Shown: positions 1 to 12,403, numbered from the stretch's first letter. The stretch is DNA of 64,000 bases from Avena insularis (GCA_023614405.1 CM042684.1:208140941-208204940); one strand, 5' to 3'. Notes: a model not told the origin generated them from the letters alone. Program-made: numbers and translations.

Positions 1-689
1 GATGTCCTGCAGGCAGAAAATAGTGAGGCGAGGCGGCGGCAAGGGGAAAGGCGAGGGGGGGGGGCGCTCTGTGGCGGCGGCGCGTCCAACTCCGGCGAGC
101 AATCGCGGGGTGTGGCGACGGTGTAGATGAGTCCCAAGAGGGGTTTCGAGGAGGGGGTCGAGGGCTTTAAGGGGTGGCGAAGAAAAGCGCGAGGCGGAAA
201 CCAACTCCCATAGAAATCAGAAATCCGGCGGCGGCGGGTGGTTGAGACGTACGTGCTCGACACGGACGGTGGCGGCGGCGTGCTGTCAGGTGGGCCCCAC
301 CTGTCAGCGGCACAGTGGCGTTGCTGGCGTCCGCCGCCGTTAACCGAACTTGTGTAGTGTGCTCAACTTCGAGTAAATCACTCGATGGAAATTTATTTTC
401 TACTGAACTGTTTTGTCCATAACTTTTGATCTAGAGCTCTATTTCGAGTGAAACAAAAACCTACAGGTTTGTATTGGAAAGTTCTACGCACCTATGTATC
501 TGGAATGTTTATATAGTGCTATTCTAGCATATGAAAGGTACAAACCCTAGTAGTCTCTTCATATAAGTGCACAAGCAAAAGTGTGGTGGTTTTAGCAAAA
601 AGCTTTTAAAACTGATTTTTTGCAAAGATGAACATGATGCAATGACATGTATGACATGCAGTACCAATTCTAATAATTGAGATGTGAGA
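1..689 (-). repeat. 3' LTR of element A, truncated by the window edge
   Basis: Bases 400-689 match 9630-9914 almost base for base, and 1-400 match about 9090-9630 with indels. The outer end should read CA on the plus strand but reads GA (688-689), whereas the other LTR ends GACA at 9914. This is therefore a point change at the LTR terminus. Confidence 0.88.
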
Positions 690-690
690 A

Positions 691-706
691 GACTAACCCC
701 CTTAAG
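691..706 (-). other. Polypurine tract of element A
   Basis: On the minus strand a purine run (CTTAAGGGGG) lies directly before the 3' LTR. This is the place where plus-strand DNA synthesis is primed in LTR retroelements. The pol reading frame runs up to it. Confidence 0.7.
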
Positions 707-1998
707 ATGAATCTCGTCCTCGAGATTCGCCGTGGCTAGCAAATAGGTGTGGATGGTCCTCTCGGAGGTCATCTTCTCGCTCCCAAGTGGCTTCCTCCTC
801 GGTGTGATGGCTCCATTGCACCTTGCAAAACCTGATCGTCTTGATAAGGTAAACCTCTCTAAGCTTCTGTTTCAAAGATCTTAGCAAGCTTCTCCCCTCG
901 AAGTCAAGTCTCTGAACCTCTTCAAGTGACACGGTGTCTCTCAATAGTGTATCCACCATCTCCGGATGACACTTCTTCAGCTGGGACATATGGAACACGT
1001 CATGAACAGCGGATAGAGCCTCTGTCATCTCCAACTGATACACAACCTCTCCTTTGCGTGCTAGGATCTTGTAGGGCCCTATAAACCGAGGTGCCAGCTT
1101 GCCCTTAATTCCAAATCGCTTAATTCCACGCAGAGGCGAAACTCTAAGGTAGGCTCGATCTCCAATCTCATACACCACTTCCTTGCGCTTAGTATCAGCA
1201 TAGCTCTTCTGCCTTGATTGTGCTACCTTCAGCCTATCTCGAATCAAACTGACCTTCTCCTCAGCATCCTTGATCAAATCAGGTCCAAACAACCGACGCT
1301 CACCTACACCATCCCATAATAATGGTGTCCTGCACCTCTTACCATATAGCACATCGAACGGTGACGTCTTGATGCTAGTCTGGTAGCTATTGTTGTAGGA
1401 AAACTCAGCATAAGGCAAATTCTCATCCCAGCTAGAGCCATGAGCTAGAGCGCAAGCTCTCAGCATATCCTCTAAAATCTGATTCACCCTCTCCGTCTGT
1501 CCATCCATCTGAGGGTGGAAAGCTGTACTGAACTCCAACCTAGTTCCCAACGACTCATGCAGCTGGCACCAAAAGTGAGAGGTAAATTGGGTGCCTCTAT
1601 CTAAAACAATACTCCTCGGAACTCCATGTAGACACACAATTTTGTCCATGTAGATCTTGGCCAATCTAGCACTGGTATAGGTGGTCTTCACAGGTATAAA
1701 GTGAGCTACTTTGGTAAAATGATCAACCACTACCCAAATAGAGTCGTATCTTGACCTCGTCCTGGGCAGTCCTGTGATAAAATCCATTCCAACTCTATCC
1801 TACTTCCAATCGTAATCGTAATGGTCAGAATGGACCTGGCTGGCTTTGATGCTCAGCCTTCACTCTGCTGCAGACATCACATAAAGCGATATACTCCGCG
1901 ATATCTCCCTTCATATTAACCCACCAAAACCTTTCCTTCAAATCCATGTACATCTTCGTGTTACTAGGATGTATGGGGTATGGCGAGTCATGGGCTTC
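702..1998 (-). pseudogene. Element A integrase with GPY/F motif and chromodomain, broken
   Basis: Integrase joins element cDNA to host DNA. The open part (1787 to 702, 361 residues) holds the catalytic triad D22, D63, E99 with the D-35-E spacing of retroviral integrases. A GPY motif follows at residues 237-239, then a chromodomain at about 315-349 with the W-x(8)-ATWE pattern of plant chromoviruses. The N-terminal zinc-binding part (1788-1998) is recognisable but separated: a TAG at 1788-1790 stands where the family has Trp (TGG to TAG), and the zinc-finger part is in another frame, so there is also a 1-base shift between 1788 and about 1850. The residue before D63 is Leu where Ser is usual. 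Chromodomains of this group are thought to steer integration to heterochromatin, which matches the neighbourhood. Confidence 0.88.
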
Positions 1999-2586
1999 CT
2001 AGAGAATCAACTTCCTAATTTCCTGATCGTTGGGCACGCATAGACGATCTCCATACCATAGAGCTCCTTGCTCATCTTCGTGAAATCCCTTTGCTTTACC
2101 CTTAGGTATGTTTGCTCTTATTCCTTCCATGTCTCTATCCTTCTTTTGAGCCTCCCTGATCATGTCTAGAAGCGTTGGTTTGACTTCCAGTGTTGCCAAA
2201 TACCCCTCGGATACTACCTCGAACCTAAGATCCTTGAATTGTCCACACAAATCCTTGGGTAACTCTCCCACGGTCAAACCATTAGCATACACTTTGCAGC
2301 TTAGCGCATCTGCTACAACATTAACCTTCCCGGGATGATATTGCAGGCTCATGTCATAATCCTTTATGAGCTCCAACCATCTCCTTTGCCTCATGTTCAA
2401 TTCCTTCTGTGTGAATATGTATTTCAAGCTTTTGTGGTCCGTGAATACATCACAATGCTTACCCATCAAATAGTGCCTCCATACCTTGAGCGCATGCACA
2501 ACTGATGCTAATTCCAAGTCATGCGTGGGGTAATTCTGCTCATGGTGTTTAAGTTGGCATGAGGCGTAGGATACCACTCTCCCATC
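1999..2586 (-). pseudogene. Element A RNase H and start of integrase zinc finger
   Basis: This continues the RT frame after an in-frame stop. It shows the RNase H hallmarks around the [17 protein letters not shown] and VVADALS motifs. RNase H removes the RNA strand of the RNA-DNA hybrid during reverse transcription. The segment ends at a TAG (1999-2001) that stands in the conserved leader to the integrase zinc finger, where Gln is usual (CAG to TAG). The last motif continues as ALSCK where ALSRK is usual. Its start at 2577 is only the first Met after the previous stop and is not a real initiation site. Confidence 0.85.
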
Positions 2587-4506
2587 TTACATCAACACAC
2601 TTCCAAGTCCTTGACGAGATGCATCGCTGTACACTTGGAAATCCTTCTGAATATCAGGCAAACACAAGATAGGTGCGGTCACCAAGCATTGCTTCAGTTC
2701 CTGGAAACTAGCTTCGCACTCTTCTGTCCACTCAAACCTTTTCTCCTTCTTTAATAACTCAGTCATTGGCTTCGCAACCTTGGAGAAGTTTTCTATGAAC
2801 CTCCTATAGTATCCAGCAAGTCCCAAGAAACTCCGAATATCTCCCACATTTTTGGGAGACTCCCATTCAGTGACTGACGATACCTTGCTTGGATCAACTA
2901 CAACTCCTTCACCCGACACTATGTGTTCGAGAAAAACAATAGTGTTCAACCAAAACTCGCACTTGCTGAACTTAGCATATAGCTTATGCTCTCTCAACCT
3001 CTCCATAATTAGGCGCAAATGCTTCTCATGCTCATTGTCATCTTTAGAATAGATCAATATATCATCGATGAACACCACGACGAATTTATCCAAGTACTCC
3101 ATGAATACCTTGTTCATCATGGTCATGAAATATGCTGGAGCATTTGTTAGTCCAAAAGACATAACTATGTACTCATACAAACCATACCTACTGGTGAAGG
3201 CGGTCTTTGGTATGTCCTGCTCACGGATCTTTAGTTGGAAATACCCTGACCTTAGATTGATCTTGGAAAATACCTTTGCTCCCTTCAACTGATCAAACAA
3301 GTCATTTATATTGGGTAGAGGATATTTATTCTTGATGGTAACCTCATTAAGCGAGCGATATTCTACCACCAGCCTCTTACTACTATCCTTCTTCTCCACA
3401 AATAGAACAGGTGCACCCCAAGATGAAGAACTTGGTTGAATGAATCCCTTGTCCAACTTTTCTCTAAGTTGCTTCTTCAATTCCTTTAGCTCATCCACAT
3501 CCATCTTGTACGGTCTCTTGGATATTGGTCCAGTTCCCGGCATTAAGTCAATGAGAAACTCCACATCACGGTCCGGTGGCATCCCTGGTAATTCTTCCGG
3601 AAACACATCAAGGTATTCTCTCACTATGGGTACGGTGTCCATGCTAACCCCCTTAAGAGAGTTCGCCTTAGCACCCCTAAGACATGCTGCCGACTTGAAC
3701 TTAATCTTTATGCCTTGTGGTGTCCTGAGAGAGATGGCACGTTGTCCACAATCTATCTGGCCATCATGCTCGGACAACCAATCCATGCCCAGTATTACAT
3801 CTAGTCCCTGCGACTCCAAAACTACCAAATGTGCTGGGAAGCTGTGTGCTCGAATCCCTAGGGTAAGATCACGACATCCCTTACTAGCTAGCATATCTCC
3901 TCCTGGTGAGCTCACTCGAATAGTCCCTTTTAGTGACTCAGTGGCTAACTTATCTCTATCCACAAATGCCCTTGATATGAATGAATGCGATGCACCAGTA
4001 TCAAATAGAACAAGTGCAATATGGGAATCGATTGGAAACTTACCAATCACGAGATCCGTCTCATCACGGACTTCCTCCACATCCACATGGTTCACATTCG
4101 CCTTCTGGTTGGGTCCAAGCTTGGGTCCTACTCCTGTGTTCTTCTCCGGGAAGGTAGTAGCATAATGGCCCAGCTTCTTGCACTTGTAACACTCCACATT
4201 GCTGAGGTCCTTCTTGCTCACATAGTCATGTCCATTGTTCCTCCCAGAGTTGCTGTGGTGGCTCCTGTGACCATTATGGTGGCGGTCATTTCCTCCACGG
4301 TGGTGATTGTCGCTCCTGTGACCATCGTGGCGATGTCCATTACTTCCACGGTGGTTGCGGTCATCTCCGCCATGCCTAGAATATCCAGAGTGTCCATCAT
4401 AAGAGGTGCGAGCACGGTGGTGTGATCCTGAGGAGTGATGGTTGTTCTTCCTCTTGCGTCTCTCCACCTGCTGCTGTTTCCCTTCCAGAATCCTGGCCTT
4501 GTCCAT
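2587..4506 (-). pseudogene. Element A gag C-terminus, protease and reverse transcriptase
   Basis: The 639-residue open stretch has in order: a His/Gly/Arg-rich nucleocapsid region (20-100), a zinc knuckle (C106, C109, H114, but Phe at 119 in place of the last Cys), an aspartic protease with DTG at 169-171, RT (about 320-600) and the first RNase H motif. The RT active site reads FIDD (479-482). The motif-A aspartate is missing: residue 417 is Asn in KINLRS where the family has Asp, a single G-to-A change. RT should therefore be catalytically dead even apart from the stops. The frame ends at TAA 2587-2589 where Gln is usual. On the N side it is in frame with the gag part across a TAG at 4513-4515. 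Confidence 0.9.
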
Positions 4507-4512
4507 CAGTTC

Positions 4513-4980
4513 CTAAAATGTCGGGCAATAAACCACAGATAGCTGAAGTGAAAGCTCATCACTGAGTCCATCCAGGAACCTCTCCCTCCTCTTGGCATCA
4601 GTGTCCACATCCTCAGGGGCATAGCGAGAGAGATTGTTGAATTCTTCTATGTAGTCCGCCATAGTGCGGTTGGTTTGGTGAAGGTTGCGGAATTCCTTCC
4701 TCTTCAGGCTCATGGTCCTGGCAGATACATGGTTCGTCCTGAACCCTTCCTCAAAGATGGCCCAAGTAACTATGTCCAGCGGGTAGATGATTTGGAAGGC
4801 ATCCCACCAGGAAGCAGCTGATCCTTCTAGCAAGTGAGCAGCAAACCTCACCTTTTCAGCATCAGTGCAACCAACGGTCACCAAGTCCTTGTTCATAGAA
4901 TGGAGCCAGTCGGGAGCTACCATGGGCTCAGGTGCAGAGGAGAACTTCGGCCTGGCCCTCCTCGGGACCGTGGTGAGCAT
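4513..4980 (-). pseudogene. Element A gag capsid domain
   Basis: The product is a retrotransposon gag capsid region of about 155 residues, with the motif order typical of Ty3/gypsy gag: DWLHSMNKDL, AAHLLEGSAASWWDAF, FRTNHVS, then RYAPEDVDTDAKRRERFLDGL. Gag forms the particle in which reverse transcription takes place. It is separated from the nucleocapsid/protease part by TAG 4513-4515 in the same frame (Gln expected). On its N side a 1-base frame difference and a TAG separate it from the polyasparagine leader. The ATG at 4980 is probably internal. Confidence 0.85.
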
Positions 4981-4984
4981 CTCC

Positions 4985-5275
<291 letters not shown>

Positions 5276-5852
5276 CTAAGGAAATATTCCCTACCCATGT
5301 ATAATGCTCATGCAACAACCATATGCTTACAGACAAAGGCAAACAGGTATCACGCAAGCAAACACACAACAACCACAGTTCCAGGTGTTTATCTTAACAG
5401 CATATAGCTACAAAATAGTTTAAAAACATTTGCATCAACATCCAGATACAAAAGAGCAACAAAAGAGCAATAAACAGATTTCTGCCAGAACAGTTCAGCT
5501 GTGTTCACGGATTTTTCTGCCTGACTTAAACTCGTCAGGAATTTTTGCTGATTTTTTTGCAGATACTAGAGATAATTACGCACCATATCCCAATTTCTCA
5601 GATTTTTTGCAGCTACCAGCAAACCATGAAAAATCGTACAGTACAGCAGAAAACTGCAGCGATAAAAACACGAATTTTACCCAAACTTGTCCAAATATCA
5701 TTTAATAAATCTCACGAAAATTCCTGGAACTTCAAGGTACTTAACTGAGCATTCTAAACACAATAAGCTAATAGTGCAGAAGTTTACATTGATCGATGCA
5801 TAAGACTAACGAATTTCCCTAACGAAGACTAGTTTTGGAGGACCATCTCTAA
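5276..5852 (-). other. Non-coding spacer between orf0 and gag of element A
   Basis: AT-rich, with no ORF above about 90 codons and no similarity to other parts of the window that I can see. It probably forms an untranslated or spliced leader between the two ORFs. Confidence 0.5.
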
Positions 5853-6841
5853 CTATTTGATGAACAGGTTGCAATAGGTTCTAGAGTCCATGCGCTGACG
5901 CTTCGATCCTCGTGCATGCCACGGTGGTGGCGTATACACCTCTCCTGAGTCTTCTTCACTCGAGTCCTCAAAGTCCACCTCTTCAGGGTCCTCCTCCTCG
6001 CTTTCTTCAGCAAAAGCGCCCGCTGCATCTCCTCCATCATCATCACCGCCTCCATCATTGTCACTATCACCTCCACCACCATTGTTACCTCCATCACCAT
6101 TATCTGCATCATCATCATCATCATCCCCATCATCATCATTGCCATTATTTGGTGGAGGATTCTGCTGCGCTTGAAGGGCAGCAATCTGGGCAGCCATATC
6201 CACAATGGTTTGATCTGGTTCAGCCGCAACTTGATTCCTTTCCACAATAGTTTTGTTCAACGCTGCAATTGTGGCATCCCTACCAATGAGGGCTTGCTCC
6301 ATTGTATTCACAGCGGTGTGCAGAGTTCCATCTCATACCCTTGTAAATGCACAGTGCCTTGAAAATAATCCAACGCCTCCTTTTGCTGCATCAGCTTCTC
6401 TTCCCTCTCCCAAGCTTTAATTTCCATGTCCTCTATATGCTTCTCATGGAATGACATGTTGTTTCGGTTGCCTGTGGTAACCATCACGTTCCCGTCTTCA
6501 TTCCTCTTTCCAAGTGCAAGGAAAGGTGAACCTGCTAGAAGGCGGTGCTGGTGAAGATAACACAGGCCTGACAGTGCCTCATGCATGGCTGATTCCACTC
6601 CTTGCTCCCAGGTGAGGTACTTCTTGGTGCGGTTTAGGTTTCCAATGTCAGGCACGGTGGGATCTGCAAGAACAATAGTGGTGATCTCCCACACGCGATC
6701 TCCAGGCACATATGCGTTCATCCTCCTCCCTTTGAACATCGGCATTAACATGCCCAGCGTCTGACAGAGCTCCACCAACTGTCTTGCGAAGAGTCTTGGT
6801 GATTGGAACATAACATGCTCAACTCGGGTGACGTCTCCCAT
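5853..6841 (-). pseudogene. Element A extra ORF upstream of gag (orf0), one frameshift
   Basis: Two open frames abut at 6308-6311: residues 1-177 from ATG 6841, and 152 residues continuing in another frame to 5853. They read as one ancestral protein of about 330 residues with a shift near 6308. The first part is mixed alpha/beta with no family I can name. Around the join lies a heptad-like helical stretch rich in Ala, Gln, Glu and Lys, then PPPNN, then a very acidic Asp/Gly/Asn tract and a short basic end. Plant gypsy elements with an orf0 before gag are known (rice RIRE-type elements, from memory), but its function is not established. Position directly after the PBS, and ending before gag, supports this reading. 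Confidence 0.65.
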
Positions 6842-6988
6842 CTATTAATTGTAAAGAGGAAAGAGTGAGAATAGCAAAGGGTAAGAATTTACTAGAATGA
6901 AGGCATAAGAATAAAGACAGAATGTAAAACAGACTTAAATAAATATGAGGCCTCCTATTCCAATCCTAGGTCACGATCCTACAGTCAA

Positions 6989-7006
6989 CACATGGCTCTG
7001 ATACCA
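6989..7006 (-). other. Primer-binding site of element A (initiator tRNA-Met)
   Basis: The minus strand reads TGGTATCAGAGCCATGTG, complementary to the 3' end of plant initiator tRNA-Met. It starts two bases inside the 5' LTR, which ends at 7009. Confidence 0.9.
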
Positions 7007-7008
7007 TC

Positions 7009-9914
7009 TGTAATACTATAGTACTGAAAAGACTATACCTTCTATGCAACATGCCAATCCCTGGATCGGTTCATTGGCTTACATAGAACATAGATGAAAT
7101 AACAAAGAAATAATCCGTGTATCATAAATAACGAAGATCTAGAAGATTTAATTATTACAATATTCGCTTAGATCGAAGGCTAGCTTACACAATTATTCAA
7201 ATAGCAACAAAAATAAAGGTAACTACTCCATCTTCAAATTGCCCACAAGGGAACAAGTGTCGAGTGGAGTACCGCGACCTATTTCGATCACTCGGAATCG
7301 GAATAACCTGCAACATGAAACGTAGCAGCCCTGAAGGGTCAATACATGGAATGTATGGTAAGTAGCACTAAGGTAAAAGAGACAATGCACCTAGCATCTA
7401 GATGCTTATTTGGCTAGTGGAGCTTTGGCTAGCTTGCACTTTTCAAACACATTTATCCTACTTTCGTAAACCATTTGATTCACAGCAACCCATTAAGATC
7501 ACCCATCATTTTTAGTAATTAGGAAATAAGGATGAGTGAGAATATGTCATAGTCTCAATATCAAGCAACTCAATCGTCCGTAACCGGGGACACGGCTAAG
7601 TACTTAGTTTTTACACCCTGCAGGGGTTTGTATACTTTACCCATATGACCTGGCCAACCCAGCTCGTACCATCACACTCACATTGTGTGGTGATAGGGAT
7701 AATACCAAGATGAGACCTTTCGGGAAGTAAATCTCCAAACCCCACTGCGCACCAGTCCCATCCTACCATTCACTACATCTCTGGCTACACTGGGTTCGGA
7801 TCACCACGACCTACTAAGTCCTACCAGCCACCCATTTCTTACGGGCACATGGTTGCACACGTAAGCTACTTTAACAAAGAGAACCAATCCTTCTCAGTAC
7901 CCTGGGCCGCATTCCCCACCGTTATCCACACTCCGTTGACAATCCAACCATTCCGCCTAGGTAGTTCATTAACATTATGTTGTTTTAGTTCAAATAAGCA
8001 CATACTTCACCATATTGTGATCCCTTCCCCCGTCTTCACAGCAGGTCTAAGCACATCTACGGAACGGGGCTCAACTACAAGGAATTCCTACCACAATATA
8101 TAGGATATAGCATAGCATAGTAATCCCTACACAATATCTACAGAAATACACTACACATGCATAGGAAAAAAATAGTAGGACAAGGTATGAACAAAATAGC
8201 ATCTACTTGCCTTGGCGGTAGGAGTCGAGAGTACAATCCTCGCAGAAACAAGCATTGCACTTGTCACAATCTACATGATACAAATCAACACATAAAAAAA
8301 CATACACAACCATAGACAAGTGCATAAATGCATGCATGATAGCTTAATAAAGGTTTCAGTAACCTCTCGATGTTCTCTGATGTTTATTACTGTTGCATGA
8401 TGCATGGAAAAACCTTTAATGCAATGAAAACAAAACAATGCAATTTGTTAACCCATTTAATAGGCCTTTAGGCAAAACACTAAGCCTCTGCAGCAAACAG
8501 GGTTGTAAAACCTAGATAAAAATACTACTGTGTGTACAAACCAAAATAAAGCCAGGGGTAATTGGAATCACGCAAATAGGTGTTACAGATCTTTTTCTGC
8601 ATTTTTTATAGTGCAACAAGCCTTTAATTAACTTTAAACATATTCGTACAATAAAACTGCAATTTTAATTCAGAACTAGATTCTACACTTTCTTGTGAAA
8701 CCAAAGACACCTTATTTGCAATTTTCTGAGTAGTGGTTATTTTCTTATGATTTTAATAGTCCAAAAAGGGTATTAAACTACTGAAATAACTACTGCAAAA
8801 CCTTACAGCAACTGTCTAAACTAGTTGCATATTAATAATCTACAAGCAAAGAGCTTTCCAACGACATATCATTTGCTATTTTTGGACTAGTAAAACTTTT
8901 CCTATGAATTTTACAAGTTTTAATAGTTTTCTGGCCCTTTTTAATTATCTTGGAATTTCCAGGGAATATTCTGGGGGAATATTCTGGCGACGGCTGGTGA
9001 TGTGACGATTTGCTCACCTTGGTCGACGGCGTAGGTGAGTCTTGCTTGACGGCGGGCCGAGATTCGCCTGTGTCTAAGGTGTCCTAAGTGCTGAGGCGTG
9101 GAGCAGGGGAAATGTGAGGCGAGGCGGCTGGGGGGCGGCAGGGGCGCCTGCGCGCGTGGCGGTGACGGCAATGGCGGTGGCGGCGCCCGAAACAGCCGGC
9201 GCAGCAATCGCGCGGTGTGGAGTGATGTCCCAAGTGGGGGTTTCGAGGAGGGGGTCGAGGGCTTTAAGGGGTGGCGGAAAAAAATGCAAGGCGGAAACCA
9301 ACTCCCACAGAAATTAGAAATCTGGCAAGGCATGTTGAGACGTCTGTGTTTCGATATAGACGGTGTGGCGTTGTCGTAAGGTGGGCCCACTCAGACATAG
9401 CAGCTATGCGGCGGGTATGCAGGCTGGCGGTTGGGCGGGCGGTGGGCAGGGCGTGGCGGTAGGCCAGGTCATTCAGGTTGCTGTTGGGTTCTAAGGGTCC
9501 GCCGTGGTCGGGCTGCTCATTGCCATGATTGGGCCGATTGTTTCCCTTTTTTTGTTTTTGTTTTCTCTGAACTGTTAACTGAACTTGTTGTAGTGTTATC
9601 TAAACCTGACTGAAAATTTATTTTCTGCTGAACTGTTTTGTCCATAACTTTTGATCTAGAGCTCCGTTTCGAGTGAAACAAAAACCTATAGGTTTGTATT
9701 GGAAAGTTCTACACACCTATGCATCTGGAATGTTTATATAGTGATATTCTAGCAGATGCAAGGTAGAAACCCTAGTAGTCACTTCATATGAGTGCATAAG
9801 CAAAAGTGTGGTGGTTTTAGCAAAAAGCTTTTAAAACTGAATTTTTGCAAGGATGAACATGATGCAATGACATGTATGACATGCAGTACCAATTCTAATA
9901 ATTGGGATGTGACA
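7009..9914 (-). repeat. 5' LTR of element A, 2906 bp
   Basis: On the minus strand it runs from TGTCACATCC (9914) to ATTACA (7009). The inner end is fixed by the PBS, the outer end by the match to the other LTR and by the break into element C. The part at 9010-9480 is GC-rich and opens frames on both strands that I take as chance. Nothing else coding is seen. Confidence 0.88.
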
Positions 9915-10245
9915 CAAGAACATTGCTGCTCCAAGTAATCATGCAAGGAAGGAAGTTTTGTTCAAGCCTGTTGACATGGTATGGGTGCATCTACGCAAGG
10001 ATAGGTTCCCACAACTTCGGAAGTTCAAATTGAAGCCACGTGGTGCTGGTCCTTACAAGGTGTTAGCCAAGATTAATGATAATTCTTACTCGATTGATAT
10101 ATCTATTGAGGAGTTTGGTGGAGTTAGCAACAACTCTAACATTGTTGATTTATCACCATATGATGGAGAAGACCTTGGAGCATCGAGGTCGACACCTTTT
10201 GAAGGGGGAGATGATGAGGACATCCCTACAATTACACCTACTTAA
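9915..10245 (+). pseudogene. Element C integrase C-terminal end
   Basis: Residues from 9958 on contain the DMVWVHLRKDRFP and KLKPRGAGPYKVL motifs (GPY/F domain), then the acidic EGGDDEDIPTI that runs across the PPT into the LTR. Overlap of the pol end with the 3' LTR is a feature I know from the CRM lineage. The frame stops at TAA 10243-10245 after a small deletion relative to B. The homologous tail with GPITRARAKLLEQQ continues in frame after the stop, to about 10375. Confidence 0.8.
10201..10211 (+). other. Polypurine tract of element C
   Basis: GAAGGGGGAGA directly before the LTR start TGATGAGGACATCC. It has five G in the run, against six in element B, where the extra G shifts the frame. 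Confidence 0.75.
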
Positions 10246-11198
10246 GATGCTCCAACTGTTGCAAGGAAGGATCAGTCCAATGAGATTAGAATTGGACCCA
10301 TTACAAGAGCTCGTGCTAAGCTACTTGAACAACAAGTGAAATTTTCTCCTAAACGAATCTTGTACTTTAGTTGATGAGAACTTTATACTGCTGAAGTCTA
10401 TGCATTTATGTATGATCAGGTTCGTTAGAGAAACAATCATGGCGTGAGGAGGAGAAGGGTTACAAGAGGAGCCCGGCATGATGATCACCCAAGGATGCAC
10501 GAGGGAGGAGCGGGAGGAAGGCGCAAGAGAAGATCATCAAGAAGAAGGCCAAAGGATCTGCACCGACCGGAGTGTCCGGCCGATACCACCCGGAATGTCT
10601 GGCCTGCCCGAGAGAAGTTTTGGCGTGGATAATCAGTATATCAAATCAGACATTGCCCGGACACCGCCCAGAAACTTTGAAGTTTCCAGCCAGACCGGAC
10701 TATCCAGCACACTCCACCCGGAGTGTCCGGCCTGACTGGACTATCTGGCCCATTTCCACCGGACTGTCTGGCCGCCGACTGAATCTGGTCCGAGTCGGCT
10801 TGTATTAGTTTGAGTCGTTTGCGTTTAGTTTCAGTTTCTGGCTGCCCCAGCCACCCTTATAAGCCCTGGGACGACCCCTAATTAGGGTTTAGACCACGTT
10901 AAAATATTTTGGAGTTGTTTCTTTCATAGAACCTATGGAATTACCCTGTGATCGATTTTACCAACTATAATTGAGTGTGGTCTGTTGTTCCACTGGGAAT
11001 TAGTAGATTGCAAACTACCGTTCGTGGTCGACGACTACGTCGCAAGAGCGTTGTGTTGTGAATATCCTATAGGGTTCGAGAGCTGTTGCATTGGCATCAA
11101 GGTTTGAGCAGGAGAGTTCATAGCTACATGCTAGTTATCTATCATCCACCATCATCATCGACAAGTGCTTGCTGAGAAGATCGGGCCACCCTATATCA
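10212..11198 (+). repeat. 3' LTR of element C, 987 bp
   Basis: Starts TGATGAGGACATCC and ends CTATATCA. It is colinear with the LTRs of B at both ends. The middle (10560-10790) carries dispersed palindromic repeats of the type CCGGAGTGTCCGG, different in core from those of B. A TATA-like TTATAAG lies at 10857-10863. Confidence 0.85.
10857..10863 (+). promoter_or_regulatory. Candidate TATA box in LTR of element C
   Basis: TTATAAG followed by CCCTGGGACG. The same context occurs in both LTRs of B (53521 and 60322), so position and sequence are conserved across subfamilies. Promoter role is inferred. Confidence 0.45.
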
Positions 11199-11820
11199 CA
11201 CAAGCTAATGGACGAGTTGAAAGAGCAAATGGTTTAATCCTACAAGGCCTCAAACCAAGACCCGAAGCACCGCTTCGTCGTGCTGTGGGGGCTTGGGCAG
11301 ATGAATTACCGTCTGTGATATGGAGTTTAAGAACAACTCCGAATAGGTCAACCGGATACACGCCTTTTTTCTTGGTCTATGGCACAGAAGAAGTTCTTCC
11401 CAGCAATTTAATTCATACTTCTCCTCGAGTTGCTGCGTATATCAAAGAGGACACCGACATTTCTCGACAAAATGATCTCGGTTTAATTGAAGAAGTTCGC
11501 GTCATTGCTGAGCAGAGATCAACAGCCTATCAACAGAAGTTACACAAGTATCATAGCCAGAGAGTCATAAACCGGTCTTTCAATAAGGGCGATTTGGTAC
11601 TCCGGCTTCTGTAGAAAAGAAAGCACAAACTTTCCCCAGTATGGGAAGGGCACTTTTTGGTTAGCCGAGTATTGCACAATGGTTCTTACTATCTAACTGC
11701 TATGCGGCTAGTCAAAGAAAGACCTGCTACTAAGAAGAGAAAGAGAGCTGGAGGCAGTACATACCCGAAAGAATTAGACATAGCGTGGAATATTGCTCAG
11801 CTACGTCCCTTTTATTCTTA
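11199..11820 (+). pseudogene. Element D integrase C-terminal half
   Basis: Begins within the region of the catalytic Glu (RVERAN) and continues through the conserved WSLRTTPNRSTGYTPFFLVYG block and the basic YHSQRV...GDLVLR block. A TAG at 11612-11614 stops it. The same frame then continues to a natural end at TAA 11818-11820 (LRPFYS). The stop stands at the position where the family usually has Gln after GDLVLR. The left end is not a start but the breakpoint of element C. Confidence 0.8.
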
Positions 11821-12403
11821 AAAAAATCTTTCTTTGTAATCATATATGTGTACATGTTCAATAAGAAATAAAGTGTTGGTTGCCTCAATATTTTCTGAGA
11901 AGTTTTATATTACCATCTTATTTCCGAATGATTATGTCACAGTCAAAAATCCTAGAATACTTGAAAAGTACTTTATGCTCATGTTTGTTTAGATTTCCGA
12001 TTCTAAAAAAATGCTACCTTCGGGTATAAGTCTAAGTTTTCTAGTCTATACTTTGGTTCTTTATTGATTTCTGGATGCCGACATTTTTCGAGTAGTGAAT
12101 TGTTGGTACTAGAAGCCGGCTTTGTTTAGGTTTAGGAATTGAGCTCTGTTGCTCGGCAAAGTTTCCGTATTGAAGGTTTGCCGGCTCATGAAAGGGACGA
12201 GGTGGAAAGCCAGAAAAAGCGATAAGTATAGACAAAAACAAAAAGTGCTTATGTAAAATTTCAGGCACAACAAAATAATGCCAACGTGCTAAAAAGGAAG
12301 TCAAAAACATCAGTTCTTGCAAATCTTAGCACTAGCAAAAATATTACACTTTTTTTATTACAATCCAATTGTTTCAGAATAACACATTGGTTTTTCTGGT
12401 ACT
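11821..12403. other. Spacer between pol and the antisense ORF of element D
   Basis: AT-rich, with no supported gene. A poly(A)-signal-like AATAAGAAATAAA lies at about 11860-11872 on plus, which could belong to pol transcripts. Confidence 0.35.

Larger units (their letters stand above)
9915..11198 (+). mobile_element. Element C: 3' end of a CRM-like Ty3/gypsy element, plus strand
   Basis: What remains is the integrase tail, PPT and 3' LTR. It is a relative of element B: 9915-10440 aligns with 59305-59830 and the LTR ends align (AAGATCGGGCCACCC). Its left part was separated by the insertion of element A and lies outside the window. It is itself inserted in the integrase of element D at 11198/11199, so it is a middle layer of the nest. 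Confidence 0.85.

Noticed and set aside
3440..4425. Plus-strand frames of 241 and 134 codons opposite element A pol
   Set aside because: Antisense to a clear gag-protease-RT frame, without domain or support.
5849..6247. Met-rich frame on minus and His-rich frame on plus near orf0
   Set aside because: Shadows of the Asp-rich codons (GAT/ATC repeats) of orf0 in other frames.
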